From Lasiodiplodia sp. COLG20 (Eukaryota; Ascomycota; Dothideomycetes; Botryosphaeriales; Botryosphaeriaceae): DNA of 64,000 nt. Where the stretch lies: the NCBI GenBank assembly GCA_009801085.1, contig VNWV01000001.1:744001-808000 (forward strand), written 5' to 3'. Within the stretch, counting starts at the first letter, position 1; each line of letters starts with the position of its first letter. Both the position numbers and the translations under genes were made by a program. Under the pieces are notes generated by a model that was given only the letters and a program-made list of their open reading frames with translations, ran no database searches and was not told the DNA's origin. Of this stretch, positions 27,563 to 38,142 are shown piece by piece.

Positions 27563-28352
27563 GATATCCGCTGCAAGAGCAAGCATGGCGTACGCATTCT
27601 GGTCGGCGTTGGAGGACACGGCGGGACTGGATGAGCCGGTTAACTTACTAATATCCACATTTACGCAAATGAAAGTGCTTCCACCAGCAGCTGACTGTTG
27701 CCGCGTGCATCCGCCACGGCCCACAGCTTCCCACGTGATGAGACTGTGTGCGAAGCCCATGCCCCTGTGTTGTGACACTTCTTTTCGTCAATCACACGTC
27801 GTGCATTCTGTTGCGTGGTTGCCTTTGGAATTTTGTCGTGTCAGGAATAAGCACGAACATCATTTTACGTCCAGGCTGTGTGTTTCTATAATCACTCTTA
27901 GCCCCCACTGTGCAGCCTGAACGATCGTCGTAAAGCGCAGTCTTCAACCAACAGGTGGCTGTGCAACGGCAACCAATCGGGGAATCTGAGCAGCAATGAA
28001 CCTCGACCGAAGGATTCCACACTGCCCTGTACACTGCCCTGTACACGACAGAAAACGAAGACTTACTACCCACATCATTTCCCGACCTGGTGTCAAGGAA
28101 GCATCCTTAGAGAACTCCAGAAACAAAGATTCGACCTGTTTCAACCCACTCGTAGACACTGTAGCAATACAAGGCTGTGTGAGTGGTTCCACAAATCCTT
28201 CGAGCATCGACAACACTGGGTGTGAGACTTCGCTGCCTAGCCACCTTGAGGAGCTTTATATGCTGCTCTTCCATGCTGCACTGGAATACATCAACCAACA
28301 TTCCATCGTTACAATTGTGTGCTCCCCTCTAGTAACAGCCAGTCTATTCAAC
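27563..28352. other. intergenic, DPM1 3' end to membrane-protein promoter
   Basis: 790 bp. The frame of the downstream membrane protein stays open back to an ATG at 27996, but the extra 119 residues are compositionally unlike a protein domain and are not counted as coding here. A short tandem repeat lies at 28019-28046. Nothing else recognised. Confidence 0.5.
28019..28046. repeat. 12 bp tandem repeat, two copies plus four bases
   Basis: The unit acactgccctgt occurs at 28019-28030 and 28031-28042, followed by acac. A short perfect duplication in non-coding sequence; no function suggested. Confidence 0.8.
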
Positions 28353-29009
28353 ATGCCTCCCAAAGACTCCTCTCCCTCCACAGCAAGCGCTATCCTCCTG
28401 CGCCGCATCACCATCTTCATCTTCCCCCCGGCATTCCCCCTTCTCCTTGCCCACGGCGTCGCCGGTAACAGACCTTTTCCCGCTCTTGGCTTGTTGCCGC
28501 TCGCCGGTTCCGCGGTCCTTGGTGGCCTCGTCCTCTACCGCGACCGCGTCACCGTAAGCGGTTCTGCCATCCAGCAGCTCTCGACCTCCAACGTCTTCTT
28601 CGCCGATGTCCTACTGACGGCCTTGTACCTTGCGATTCTCATTGCGAGCTGGGTTACTCTGACCATCAACTCATGGCGATATGACAGCTCGCTCGTCATT
28701 CTGGGAACATACGGCACGGTGGGCTTGTTGGCAAACTTGTAAGACGCATCCAGGCCTGCCTAGCCTTTTGCCATATCCTGATACATGTACTGACTCTCAT
28801 TCTGCAGCGTCATTCATCTTTACTTTGTTGGACTGCAGGGGTTGCGGATGCTAGCATCAAGGTCTTGCCACTGTGCACACTGTCAAAGCGTCTCGAGGAA
28901 AGGACCATTCATGCGGATGGTGTCCGAGTACAGTCCTTTGAGCGAAGAAGACGTTGAGGAGGAGTCGTACACTGACGTTGAGGCTGGCAACGAAAGGATC
29001 TCCATGTGA
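28353..29009 (+). CDS. small multi-pass membrane protein, unknown
   Basis: Not recognised as a named family. Two exons: 28353-28738 and 28808-29009, intron 69 bp (gtaaga...gcag); 195 residues. Four hydrophobic segments are visible: about residues 18-36 (ITIFIFPPAFPLLLAHGVAG), 43-61 (ALGLLPLAGSAVLGGLVL), 82-104 (FADVLLTALYLAILIASWV) and 115-137 (VILGTYGTVGLLANFVIHLYF). A short Cys/His-containing stretch CHCAHC follows, then an acidic tail SEEDVEEESYTDVEAGNE. The chosen start MPPKDSSPSTAS has a normal context and gives a compact four-helix protein. An in-frame ATG at 27996 would add a polar leader. Gene structure is supported by a splice join that keeps both frame and the fourth hydrophobic segment intact. 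Confidence 0.75.
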
Positions 29010-29771
29010 TTTCAGCCACTAAAGCCTGCAACCAACAAGCTCTTATCGGAAACTTATTCTCACCCAAAGAATATCGTTGAAGGTGTCAGAAGATAGATTG
29101 TAATTAGCGCACGGGATCCCATAATGCAATGCTACAGTTTGATTTGAAGCTTCCTCTTCCGGGCGGTCACCGAGAACTTCAGTCCCAGTCCTTGAATGCA
29201 TCTCCGTATCCCATTCGACGCCTGACATTTCGTCTCCATACTGATAATGTTGCATACATAGGTCATTCAGTCTATCACAAGACACAGAGGCAGGGCCAAT
29301 GGAAGATCGAAAAGTTGTAATGTTGCATCACAATGCCGTTGCCATGTTCTTTGCCCCATGCTTTTCACTTGCAGTAAACCTTGCCGTAAGTTGGAAAGAT
29401 GAGCCAATATCCACCCTCAGATCGAGTGAGTCCATGACCAGCCGATTAGGGCTACAGATCTCGATAAGCATGCAGAGACGTTTCCCAAACCGGCTGCTAC
29501 AAGTTGACAGCGGCTTGTTTCGTGCCGCATCTGGTGCCAAGGTCTCCTTCAATCCCAGACATTTCTTGGGTTACACAACCAATGAGGCCACCAATGACAC
29601 GGAAGAATGAGCAACACAGCCGAATGATTGCGCAAGACCCAGGGTAGGGTGTAATATCATATAGATCTTCTCTGCATATGCACCAAGCTCCAACCCAGTT
29701 CGCGCCTGTCCATCCTTCCACGTGTACATTAATCCACAAATATATGCCGCCCATGCATGCAAGCCCAAAGC
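29010..29771. other. intergenic between convergent genes
   Basis: 762 bp between the 3' ends of the small membrane protein (+) and galactokinase (-). No family-like frame or structured RNA seen. Confidence 0.55.
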
Positions 29772-31443
29772 TCAGACAACCGTGTCGCCAAGGACTTTGA
29801 ATACTGAGCTGCCAGAACCAGGCTTACTGACGACGATCGCAGACTCGAGCCTCTCGTCCGAAATGTCGGGCCAATGCTTCTTGTAGTATTTCTCCACCCA
29901 CTTCGCCTTGACATTCTCAACCTTGTCCTTGGGCACGAGATGCACACTGCATCCACCCCAGCCAGCGCCAGTCAACCTGCTACCGACGGCGCCGGCGCTC
30001 CGGGCCAGCTCGCAAAGCTGGTCGAGCTCAGGGCAGCTGCATTCGTACAGGTCACGGCAAGACTCCTGCGTCTCGTTCATCAGGGCTCCCAGTTGCTGCA
30101 GTAGCTCGGTCGTCTTGCCATCCTTGGATGCCGGCGGGTTGTCCAGCAGGTGGAGGAACTTGGCAACACGCAGGGATTCACTGAAGACGTGCATGGCGCG
30201 CTGCTTGAGTTTGAAACGCTCCGCACGCACAGTGAACTTGGACTCGAAGCGCTGCTTGAGTTCATCAACGCTGACACCAAGCATCTCAGCAATCTGCTCA
30301 CGGGTATATCCATCTTCCTGGGAAAGGTAATCCTCGCATAGAGTGAGAAGTTGCTCCAGCTGCTTCTGGAATTCCGGCAGCGGCGTCTGAGTGTTATCCG
30401 CCTTGCCCTCCTTCTCCTCGAAGTAGGTGTCTTGAAAGCCACGCAGACTGGTGCCCAGGGGCGATGAATCCTCAGGGAGTGGTTTCTTAAGGTTGAATGC
30501 CTTGTGAAGGAAAGCTGCGGCCAGAGTGCATTCGACAACGCGCAGGTTGTAGCAGACCGGGGCGGTGACATGCTTGTCCGCAGCCACAAAGGATTGAGCG
30601 ATCACGAAGGTAAGCTCCGGATCCGTATGAGGGAAAGACACAGATCTCGTGGAAAGCGAAGGCTTGAATGACACATAGAGGGCACTCCCGCGTTGAGAGA
30701 AGACAGAGGCAGACTGGTCCATGCTACCGGGGACAGTCAGTCGTGTGCCGTCGGTTTGAGGCTGGAAACTTACCCGCCAGAATACACACCCACGGCACGT
30801 TCCGAAACAATAGCCAACTCCGTGAGCTCTGTTTGGTCAACCTTCTCCTCTCCGTTAGCGCGCATGACGGCAAGAGCGCTAGCGCAGACGAAGGCTGCAC
30901 TGCTTGACAGACCGCCTCCGGCCGGGACCGTGCCATCGAGCAGAATGTCCATGCCCACTGATGCGAACTCAGTCTTGCCCTTCTTCTGGGCTAGCAGCTT
31001 AGCCGCGCCGCGCAGGCCGGACTTGAAGTAGTTGGTCCATTCATGTGCAGATGCATCGATGGGAATCTCGCCGTGAGCCGGAATCTCGAACTCGCGGGTG
31101 GGGAATTTCTCCGGGTTGACATTGGCAATACGGACTCGTGGGGCCTCGGAGGCGGGACGGACGGCGACGGCGATGAGAACGTCGGCGGTCACGGCCATGG
31201 GCAGGACCTCGTAGAGCGAGTAGTCGATGTGCTACATTGGTCAGCTCGTATGATGCATGCTCCGGTGGTGAGACGCACCTCGCCAATGATGTTCACGCGG
31301 CCAGGGCTGCGAGACACGAAGTCGGCTTGCTTGCCGTACAGGTCCTTGAATGAGCCCAGGAGATGCTCCCAGCGCTTCTGCTGGACGGAAACGGCATCAT
31401 CGGGGTATATGTCGTGCAGCGAGCTTGCGGTTGGGACCTCCAT
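29772..31443 (-). CDS. gal1: galactokinase
   Basis: Phosphorylates galactose to galactose 1-phosphate, the entry step of the Leloir pathway, in the cytosol. Three exons: 31443-31279, 31231-30774, 30723-29772; introns 47 and 50 bp; 524 residues, close to yeast Gal1. GHMP-kinase motifs: the galactokinase signature GRVNIIGEHIDY (about 48-59, rebuilt across the first intron), the ATP-binding GGGLSSSAAF (about 159-168), and the third motif LTGAGWGGCSVHLVP near 450. The start MEVPTASSLHDIYPDD is the first ATG (context caccatgg); the open frame upstream has no ATG. A CCAAT box on the same strand lies at 31578-31582, 135 bp upstream. The Ser-Ala insertion that distinguishes the yeast Gal3 sensor cannot be judged from motifs alone; GLSSSAAF is the active-enzyme form. 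Confidence 0.96.
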
Positions 31444-33131
31444 GGTGACGGCGGGGTGGTGGGAAGCGTCGGGGGAGACGCAAGCATACGAGGGCGACGG
31501 AGGCTTGCTTTTGTGGAGGGACCAAGAGGCGCGGGGCACGGGGCGTGGAGAGATATTTGGGTGGAGCTTGGTCGTCAATTGGGTGACATCAAATGGTTGC
31601 GGTGCCTCGCGAGCAGCTCACGAGCTCGCTTCCAGTGGACTGCCCCGCCTTGCCCCGCCGCCGAGCACCGCGCTGGCTGCTATCCCGCCCCAGCGGCTCG
31701 TTTGACCACTTCCGCCTCGCATCCCCGGCGGGCGCGCCAATAGGTAGATCTGCCACAAACGAAAAGCTCCGCGCACGTCGTCGACCTTCCGCATCGGGCC
31801 ACGCGAGCAAAAGCCTCTGCCAATCTCATGATCACAGCCAGACGGGCATGAATTCGCGATCTGCAGATGTCGCACGTTCGCAGAGATTGACGGCGGGAAT
31901 GGACCCACACGCTGCAGCCATATCCTGGGGAAGAGCGCGCACAACGGCTCCCTGCGTGTTCCTGCAGGCTGCATGGGATAACGCTTGCAGCGGCCGAATC
32001 GACGACAGCATCACCCCCCAATCCGATCCGCCGGCCGCGGCATAGTCTCGTCGACATCCAGCAACACGCGCGCCGACGCATGATGGCTGCGCGTGGGCTG
32101 CAGGCAGTCGGCCTCTGCAGCTGCAAGGCCCGCTGCACGTGCTTCTGGATGTTGGGAGGACATCGATAGACACGGCAGCATGCAAGTAATTCTCAACCCG
32201 GAAGCTTGGCCGTGCAACGACAAGCGGGGCGGCCACGTGCGTGACGTCGGTGCTTGGTTCTTCAGAAGCTTCCATACGATGAGCGAGGACGGTGCGGGGT
32301 GGTGTAGCAGGCGACAGTGCTACTTCAGCCTTGCGAGCAGCAAGTCTCATGACCTCTTGTGAGCCGGCCGCTACGAAAACCGGCGCAGGCAGACGCGTCG
32401 GCCGGGCTGACCGGCGGAGCGTCAGCCTTACAGGGAAAGCTGCGGCTCAAGGAACGATTCCACGGTGCTTCGCTGATGGCTGGGGCCTCGGCGCGTGCGG
32501 CGGCAGAGGCCAGTGGCGCGCGGTGGCCGAGGCAGCAGCTGAGGATGACGGGCGGGCTCGGGGCTGAGTGCAGGCGATGCGGAGAGGACAGCGGTGAGAG
32601 TGCAGGGTGTGTGCTGCACGTCGGCGCACAGTCGCTGCACCACGCCCATCCTTCGTCGCTCTCTCCATCCCCACGAGCCTGCGAAGCGCGGGCCGGCTCT
32701 CTTGGCCCGACTCGATCGCCGCGCGCGGCCGGATGAGTCAGCCGGGCGGGCCAACAAGGAAATTGCCTATAAACTCTGCATTTGGCAAATCCGTGGACCG
32801 CACTGCCCGGCTCTCCAATCCCACGGGCGTGCGACTGCCCCCCATCCGCCGTCGGAGGCTCTGTTTGCCAGCGCTGCCCTCTTAACATGTGCACTGCAGA
32901 CCCGACTGGCGCACAAGGCTCCAGCGCTCCTCTAGGCCGCCGCGCATCCAGCTGAGCGGCGAGTCCGACCAGCTGCGCGCGGGTGGATTCTCCGTGCATG
33001 GTGGCGAGCCTGCGAAGAGGGCACGACGCACAAAGAGAATTGGTAAGATGCCCGACTGCGCGGGTCTGTCTTCCGCTCCTTCTTAAGACTGCCTCTCTCG
33101 TCGATGCCGCCGCTCACTCGCCTCTAGCACC
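31444..33131. other. divergent promoter region, galactokinase / ABC transporter
   Basis: 1688 bp, G/C-rich, between two divergent start codons. Overlapping long frames on both strands are unlike any family. Candidate sites: CACGTG at 32234-32239 next to TGACGTC at 32242-32248, and the TGAGTCA/TATAAA pair listed separately. The size leaves room for an unrecognised short gene, but none is supported. Confidence 0.5.
32734..32773 (+). promoter_or_regulatory. AP-1/GCN4-type site and TATA box before the ABC transporter
   Basis: TGAGTCA at 32734-32740, the core bound by bZIP factors of the AP-1/Gcn4/CpcA type, lies 27 bp before TATAAA at 32768-32773. The start codon of the ABC transporter is 358 bp further on, so a 5' UTR of roughly 330 bases would be implied. 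The spacing suits a TATA-dependent, stress-inducible promoter. Only the motifs are seen; function is inferred. Confidence 0.4.
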
Positions 33132-36023
33132 ATGGACGCTCTCGCACACAGCCCGCGCGCTCTGCGCCTGCTCCATCAGGCCACTCCGGCCTTGGTCGCC
33201 CTTTGCTTCTGCGCCGGCGTCATCCTCGAAGTCGCCTTCCGCCTTCCCCCAAAGCCGAGGCCAGCCCAGAAGCCATGGCGGACCGCCGCAGTCTACCTCT
33301 CGTGGCTCGTCACCTTCACCTATGCGAGCGAGCTTGTGCTCTTTGTGACCCATTCTCTTGTCGACCGCGGCTGGTGGGCCGCTCAAGATAGCGTCATCTT
33401 CGCCATTGCTTCGGTCCTGCTCTGGGGCATCATGACCTTGGTCTTGGTCGACTCCGAGTCTCCCCGCTGGACGCCTTACGTCGCCTCCTGGATCCTCGGC
33501 CTTACTCTGGACATTGTCATGTGTGCCCTTTCTGTTTCTGTTTACCCCGATACGAATCGCTTTACCGAAGCTCAATGGGCTGTCATGATCGTCCGCCTGG
33601 TCGTCTTTGCCCTGCTGACGCTGGTCGGCGTCGCCTTTCTGGTGCCCCCTAAGGAGCAAGAGCAGGGTCCTGACGAAGAGCGCCAGTCGCTGCTCACTGA
33701 CTCTTCGACCGAGAGCCGGCCAGGTACGACATACGGCTCCATCGCAGAGGACGCAAAGGAGGCCGATGCCGAGAGCGAGGACGACGAGAAAGAAGTCAAG
33801 GAGCGCCAGCGCCAGCGCCTCCTGGACGCCGGAGGATGGTGGGCCTATCTCAAAAGCTTCTTTATTCTCTTCCCCATCATTTGGCCGGCGCGGAACCGGA
33901 AGATCCAGTTTTACCTGTTCATCATGATTCTCTGCACCCTGGCTGAGCGAGTCTTCAATGTCCTCATCCCGCGCCAAGTCGGCATCATAACCAACCAGCT
34001 AGCAGAAGACTGGGACACGGGCCGCATTCCCCTCAAAGAAATCCTCATTTGGATTGGTCTGCAATTGCTGAACTCCAGAGTGGGCATCGATAGCATCTTC
34101 TCGATGCTTTCAACTGTCGTAGAACAGTTCTCATCTGCACAGCTCACCAAGGCTGCCTTCAAGCACGTAATGGGTCTTTCGATGAATTTCCACACGGAGA
34201 AGAATTCAGGAGAGCTGCTGAAAGCTGTTGAGCAGGGTCACTCGATCACGGCCATTTTGGAATACGTCTTTTTCGAAACCATTCCTCTCATCATGGATCT
34301 CGTTGCCGCTTTTGTCTACCTTTCCAATCTTTTCGACGAGTATCTGGCCCTGACGGTCGTGGCTCTTGCTGTCACATACCTGTACTCCACGATCCGGCTC
34401 ACTGCCTACAATAGAGAACGGCGCAGGGTTTTCATTGATAAGTACATGAAAGAGAATTCAATCATGTACGAATCGGTGAGCAACTGGCAAACAGTGGCAT
34501 ACTTCAACCGTGGAGCGTATGAGCAGACGCGGCTCAACGACGCTGTGCATGAACACAGTGACTCGTTCGTCAGATACAGTTTCACGTACAATCTGATCTT
34601 CGCGACTCAGGCCTTGATCACGTCCACAGGCCTCCTGGCCGCCAGTCTCATCGCAGCATATCGCATCTCTCAGGGTACAGCCAGCGTTGGAAGCTTCGTC
34701 ACCCTCGTGCAATATTGGGGGACACTGTCTTACCCGCTCTCGAACCTCGCCCACTCATATAGCCGACTGTCATCTGATCTCATCGATGCCGAACGAATGC
34801 TTCAGCTTTTCCTCACCAAAACCAGCATCGTCGAAAGACCCAATGCTCCTGATCTAAAGGTAGATGGAGGTCATGTGGAGTACGATGAGGTCGGTTTCGC
34901 TTATGACCCCCGCAAACCAACTTTGGATAAGATCAGCTTCGAGGCCAGACCTGGACAGACCATAGCACTTGTCGGTGAAACGGGCAGTGGCAAATCCACT
35001 GTCCTGAAGCTACTTCTTCGGTTCTATGATGTGACCAGCGGCAGTATCAAGATCGACGGCCAGGATCTCCGCGACGTCACGCTTGACAGCTTGCGCGAGG
35101 TGGTTGGCGTCGTCCCACAAGACCCCTCGATGTTCAACATGTCCATAATGGAGAACATTCGCTATGCACGCCTCGATGCTTCCGACGAGGAGGTTTATGC
35201 AGCGTGCCGCGCCGCTGCTGTACATGACAAGATCGAAAGCTTTCCGGATGGCTACAAATCCAAGGTTGGTGAGCGCGGCGTGAAGCTCTCTGGAGGAGAG
35301 TTGCAACGTGTTGCCATTGCTCGCGTCCTTCTCAAAAACCCGCAGCTAGTCCTTCTAGATGAAGCAACTTCCGCCGTGGACTCTGCTACGGAGATACAAA
35401 TCCAAGAAGCTTTCCGAAAGCTCAGCAAAGGCCGGACGACATTTGTGGTTGCCCATCGTCTGTCCACCATCATGGATGCAGACTTGATCCTTGTTCTCGA
35501 AAACGGCAAGATCATAGAGCGAGGTACTCAAGACGAGCTATTACAGCTTGGTGGGAAATACGTCGACTTGTGGACGAAGCAGACTTCGAGAAGGACAGAG
35601 AGCACTGCCAAAAACTCGATAAATAGCTCCGACTCCCTGATCGATGATGTTCATGAGGACCTGATAGGCACTGCCAGTCTATTGGAGCAGTTAGATGGCC
35701 ACAGCGACGAAAGAGACGACAAGTGCTGCAGCAACCTACGTGCTAAGCTGGCAAAGAAACTCAAGGCAAGCGGCGTCAGCACCAATGATGAGACCGACGA
35801 GCTAAACGAAGAGACATCTAAGGGGCTGCATATGATGTCTCCAAAGCCAACGTACTGCGAGGATGGTGGAAGAGCTAGCCTCCCGAACGACCTGCAAAGG
35901 CGAACCGCTCAGCACGACAACCCCGACCCAGTCGAAAGCAGGGATAAGAACGATGGTCAAGCCAATCCGGAAACGGGGTGCACCGAAGATCGACCAGAAG
36001 ATGGCGCAACCAAGAAGAAATGA
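33132..36023 (+). CDS. hmt1: Hmt1-like vacuolar ABC half-transporter (ABCB)
   Basis: Half-size ABC exporter related to fission-yeast Hmt1, which moves phytochelatin/thiol-metal or glutathione conjugates into the vacuole. Single exon, 963 residues. An N-terminal extra membrane domain of about five helices (residues about 15-180) is typical of Hmt1. A charged linker (about 180-235) follows, then the six-helix ABC membrane domain (about 255-560). The nucleotide-binding domain is about 575-815: Walker A GETGSGKST near 615, signature LSGGELQRVAIAR near 718, Walker B LVLLDEATS near 739, switch His in VVAHRLST. A polar tail of about 145 residues follows, with acidic and basic patches and Cys pairs such as DDKCCSN. 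A gene of 2.9 kb with no intron is unusual beside its intron-rich neighbours. Metal resistance is family knowledge, not shown here. Confidence 0.93.
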   Translation: MDALAHSPRALRLLHQATPALVALCFCAGVILEVAFRLPPKPRPAQKPWRTAAVYLSWLVTFTYASELVLFVTHSLVDRGWWAAQDSVIFAIASVLLWGIMTLVLVDSESPRWTPYVASWILGLTLDIVMCALSVSVYPDTNRFTEAQWAVMIVRLVVFALLTLVGVAFLVPPKEQEQGPDEERQSLLTDSSTESRPGTTYGSIAEDAKEADAESEDDEKEVKERQRQRLLDAGGWWAYLKSFFILFPIIWPARNRKIQFYLFIMILCTLAERVFNVLIPRQVGIITNQLAEDWDTGRIPLKEILIWIGLQLLNSRVGIDSIFSMLSTVVEQFSSAQLTKAAFKHVMGLSMNFHTEKNSGELLKAVEQGHSITAILEYVFFETIPLIMDLVAAFVYLSNLFDEYLALTVVALAVTYLYSTIRLTAYNRERRRVFIDKYMKENSIMYESVSNWQTVAYFNRGAYEQTRLNDAVHEHSDSFVRYSFTYNLIFATQALITSTGLLAASLIAAYRISQGTASVGSFVTLVQYWGTLSYPLSNLAHSYSRLSSDLIDAERMLQLFLTKTSIVERPNAPDLKVDGGHVEYDEVGFAYDPRKPTLDKISFEARPGQTIALVGETGSGKSTVLKLLLRFYDVTSGSIKIDGQDLRDVTLDSLREVVGVVPQDPSMFNMSIMENIRYARLDASDEEVYAACRAAAVHDKIESFPDGYKSKVGERGVKLSGGELQRVAIARVLLKNPQLVLLDEATSAVDSATEIQIQEAFRKLSKGRTTFVVAHRLSTIMDADLILVLENGKIIERGTQDELLQLGGKYVDLWTKQTSRRTESTAKNSINSSDSLIDDVHEDLIGTASLLEQLDGHSDERDDKCCSNLRAKLAKKLKASGVSTNDETDELNEETSKGLHMMSPKPTYCEDGGRASLPNDLQRRTAQHDNPDPVESRDKNDGQANPETGCTEDRPEDGATKKK

Positions 36024-38142
36024 AGGCAGATTGTCCCATCTCTTATTCTTGAAAACATGGCCAGCGGCCGTGATACCTGTCACTTGGTCAATCACAATGC
36101 TTACATAACCATACCCTAACAGCCTCCGACAAAACACATACCAACACCTGTGAGACACGAAAGTCTCAATCTCTCGGAATATCCTGTGCATTTCTATCTC
36201 ATTTCCCTCTCCCACCTGCACGCCTTTCAAACACAATCCTGGGATCGGCCGTGCCCTATTTTCCCCTCGAGTTCCTTTCCGGCACTTTATCAGGCGCAGG
36301 GGGCACTATTGTTACCTCAGTCATCATCCCACAACATTTCAAGTTATAGATTCTTTGGCCAGGAACAGGCGCAGGCGGCTATTGTGTGTGTGTCCTCCCA
36401 GATGCTCTCTATTGGGTCATTATTTTTGGTACCGGTTCTTGCCGGATACCGCGATGCATTTGAGCTCATGTGCGTGACCTGAGCGATACTTTTTGTTTCG
36501 GCTGCGATTTGTGTTGTATATCTCGGATACCTGTTCTATCTGCGTGCTTTTAAGTGTTCGGTGGCTTGTTCTATGAAGCATTGATACTCACCCTTTTCTC
36601 GTTTTCGGCATGTCCATGGCGAGGCTTTTCGGTTTGAGATCTACCTATCGGCTCTACGGAGGGAATGGGGCGGAAGAATGGCTTACCAAAGTGTGCATAT
36701 TGTACTGAGCGACAGAGATATGAGCATGGGTGATATTATCTCGATAGGGTTAGCATTAAAGAGCAATGATGCTTGATATCCAATTATCATATCTCAAAGA
36801 TGAGTGCGACCAGACATTCTGTTGGCACGGAGGGGTTCCTTTTTTCCTGGAAGATCCCGCCCTTCTTAAAACTATCTTCATCATGGTGTTCAACGGTTAA
36901 TGCTATATACGAGGGCAGTGGAAGCCTCCGTTTTAATCCTTTTAGAGAGTTCCAAGCCCGAAGGTTACATCAAGACTTGCTCCAGTCACTAGCGTAGAAC
37001 CGACATAAAGCCCTCCATTAAGAGACGGAAAGGTAAGGGTCTCGGTGGCCGACTACGCAACCGTATTGGCTTCATACCTCATCAGTTTTGGTTTCCAATT
37101 CGCTGAACTACAGTTTCATTGTTGTCTATATCCCTATTCACTACCTCCCCTTTCGCTTTGGCAACTCATTAAAGCCATTCTGTCGTTCCGCAAAATCGTG
37201 CTGTGACGCTCTACGCGGTTCGCAAATTCCCATCGTCTAACCTGCATCCCACTCTCGTCGCCTCCATTGAAATGATGTGAGGCTCATAAAGGCCAGTCTG
37301 CATTGACTTTGCGCCGTCCGAGCAAGAGTAGACTGTTCCGACCCCACCCAGTAATAAACTCCTTGACTGGCTATCTGATTTGGGGGGAATCGAAAGTATA
37401 CAAAAAAAGAAAAATGAACTGGACCGCTAAAGTATCGAACCGGAGAGAAATAAAATGCCGGCAGAAAAAAAAACTTTTCGTAGGGAGAAATCAAGCAGTA
37501 CACCAATACGGACCAACCACTTTTTCCGTTGCCCAAAATCCCAGAGCTAGCAAAAGGCTACCAGGGTAACCAATGCCATACACCCAAGATCCAAGTAGAC
37601 TCGAGACCAGTGATCCGCATGCGCAGCTTAATCAGCCCAATCAAATTGAGATTTCCTGCGCAGCATAAGGAAGGAAAAAGTCGAAGGAAACAAGATCCAA
37701 GGGATGGAGGAGGCAAGGGGGGTATTAAGGAGATCCGTAACGTGGCCGAGATGAACGCCAATGCAGTGCCGTGCTGTGCAAAAGTAGAAGAATCGAAGAG
37801 AAACGGTAGCCCGCTACGGAGACCAGGACGTCAGAAGGTGGAGAGCTTCGTCGAAAGAATGGCGAGTCTGACCAAAGCCACGCGTCGGCGACACACGAGT
37901 GAGCCATCGCAGTTGAAGACATCTCTTCATCCTGAGGAACTGACCAACTACGGAGATGCTGGTGCTCAAACCAGAACGGACAAAATCTCGAGGCGTGATT
38001 CCAGGGGTGACGTAGGGATCCTCAAAAGCTGGCTAAAGTGGAACTAAGCACTGTGACGGTTTCCGATGCGAGGATCTGACGAGGTGGCAAAACGCTGAAG
38101 TTCCTCGATTTCCGGTTCTCACTCATCCGTATGATCCAAAGT
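36024..38142. other. long intergenic region between convergent genes
   Basis: About 2.1 kb between the 3' ends of the ABC transporter and an unknown minus-strand gene. Mixed base composition with A-runs near 37400-37470. The longest open frame (37529-38047, +) encodes basic, polar sequence with no family features. No tRNA recognised; a GGTTCGA-like string near 37430-37440 on the minus strand is not flanked by pairing arms. Confidence 0.5.

Noticed and set aside
27996..28352. Upstream extension of the small membrane protein from an earlier ATG
   Set aside because: Contains a tandem repeat and non-domain sequence; the start at 28353 gives a compact membrane protein. Kept only as an alternative.
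33114..33977. 287-codon minus frame opposite the ABC transporter N-terminus
   Set aside because: Antisense shadow of a confirmed membrane-domain coding region.
37425..37450. GGTTCGA-like string on the minus strand suggesting a tRNA T-loop
   Set aside because: No pairing T-stem, anticodon arm or acceptor stem at the right distances.
37529..38047. 172-codon + frame in the 36-38 kb intergenic region
   Set aside because: Basic, polar, no family features, no splice signals or supporting context.
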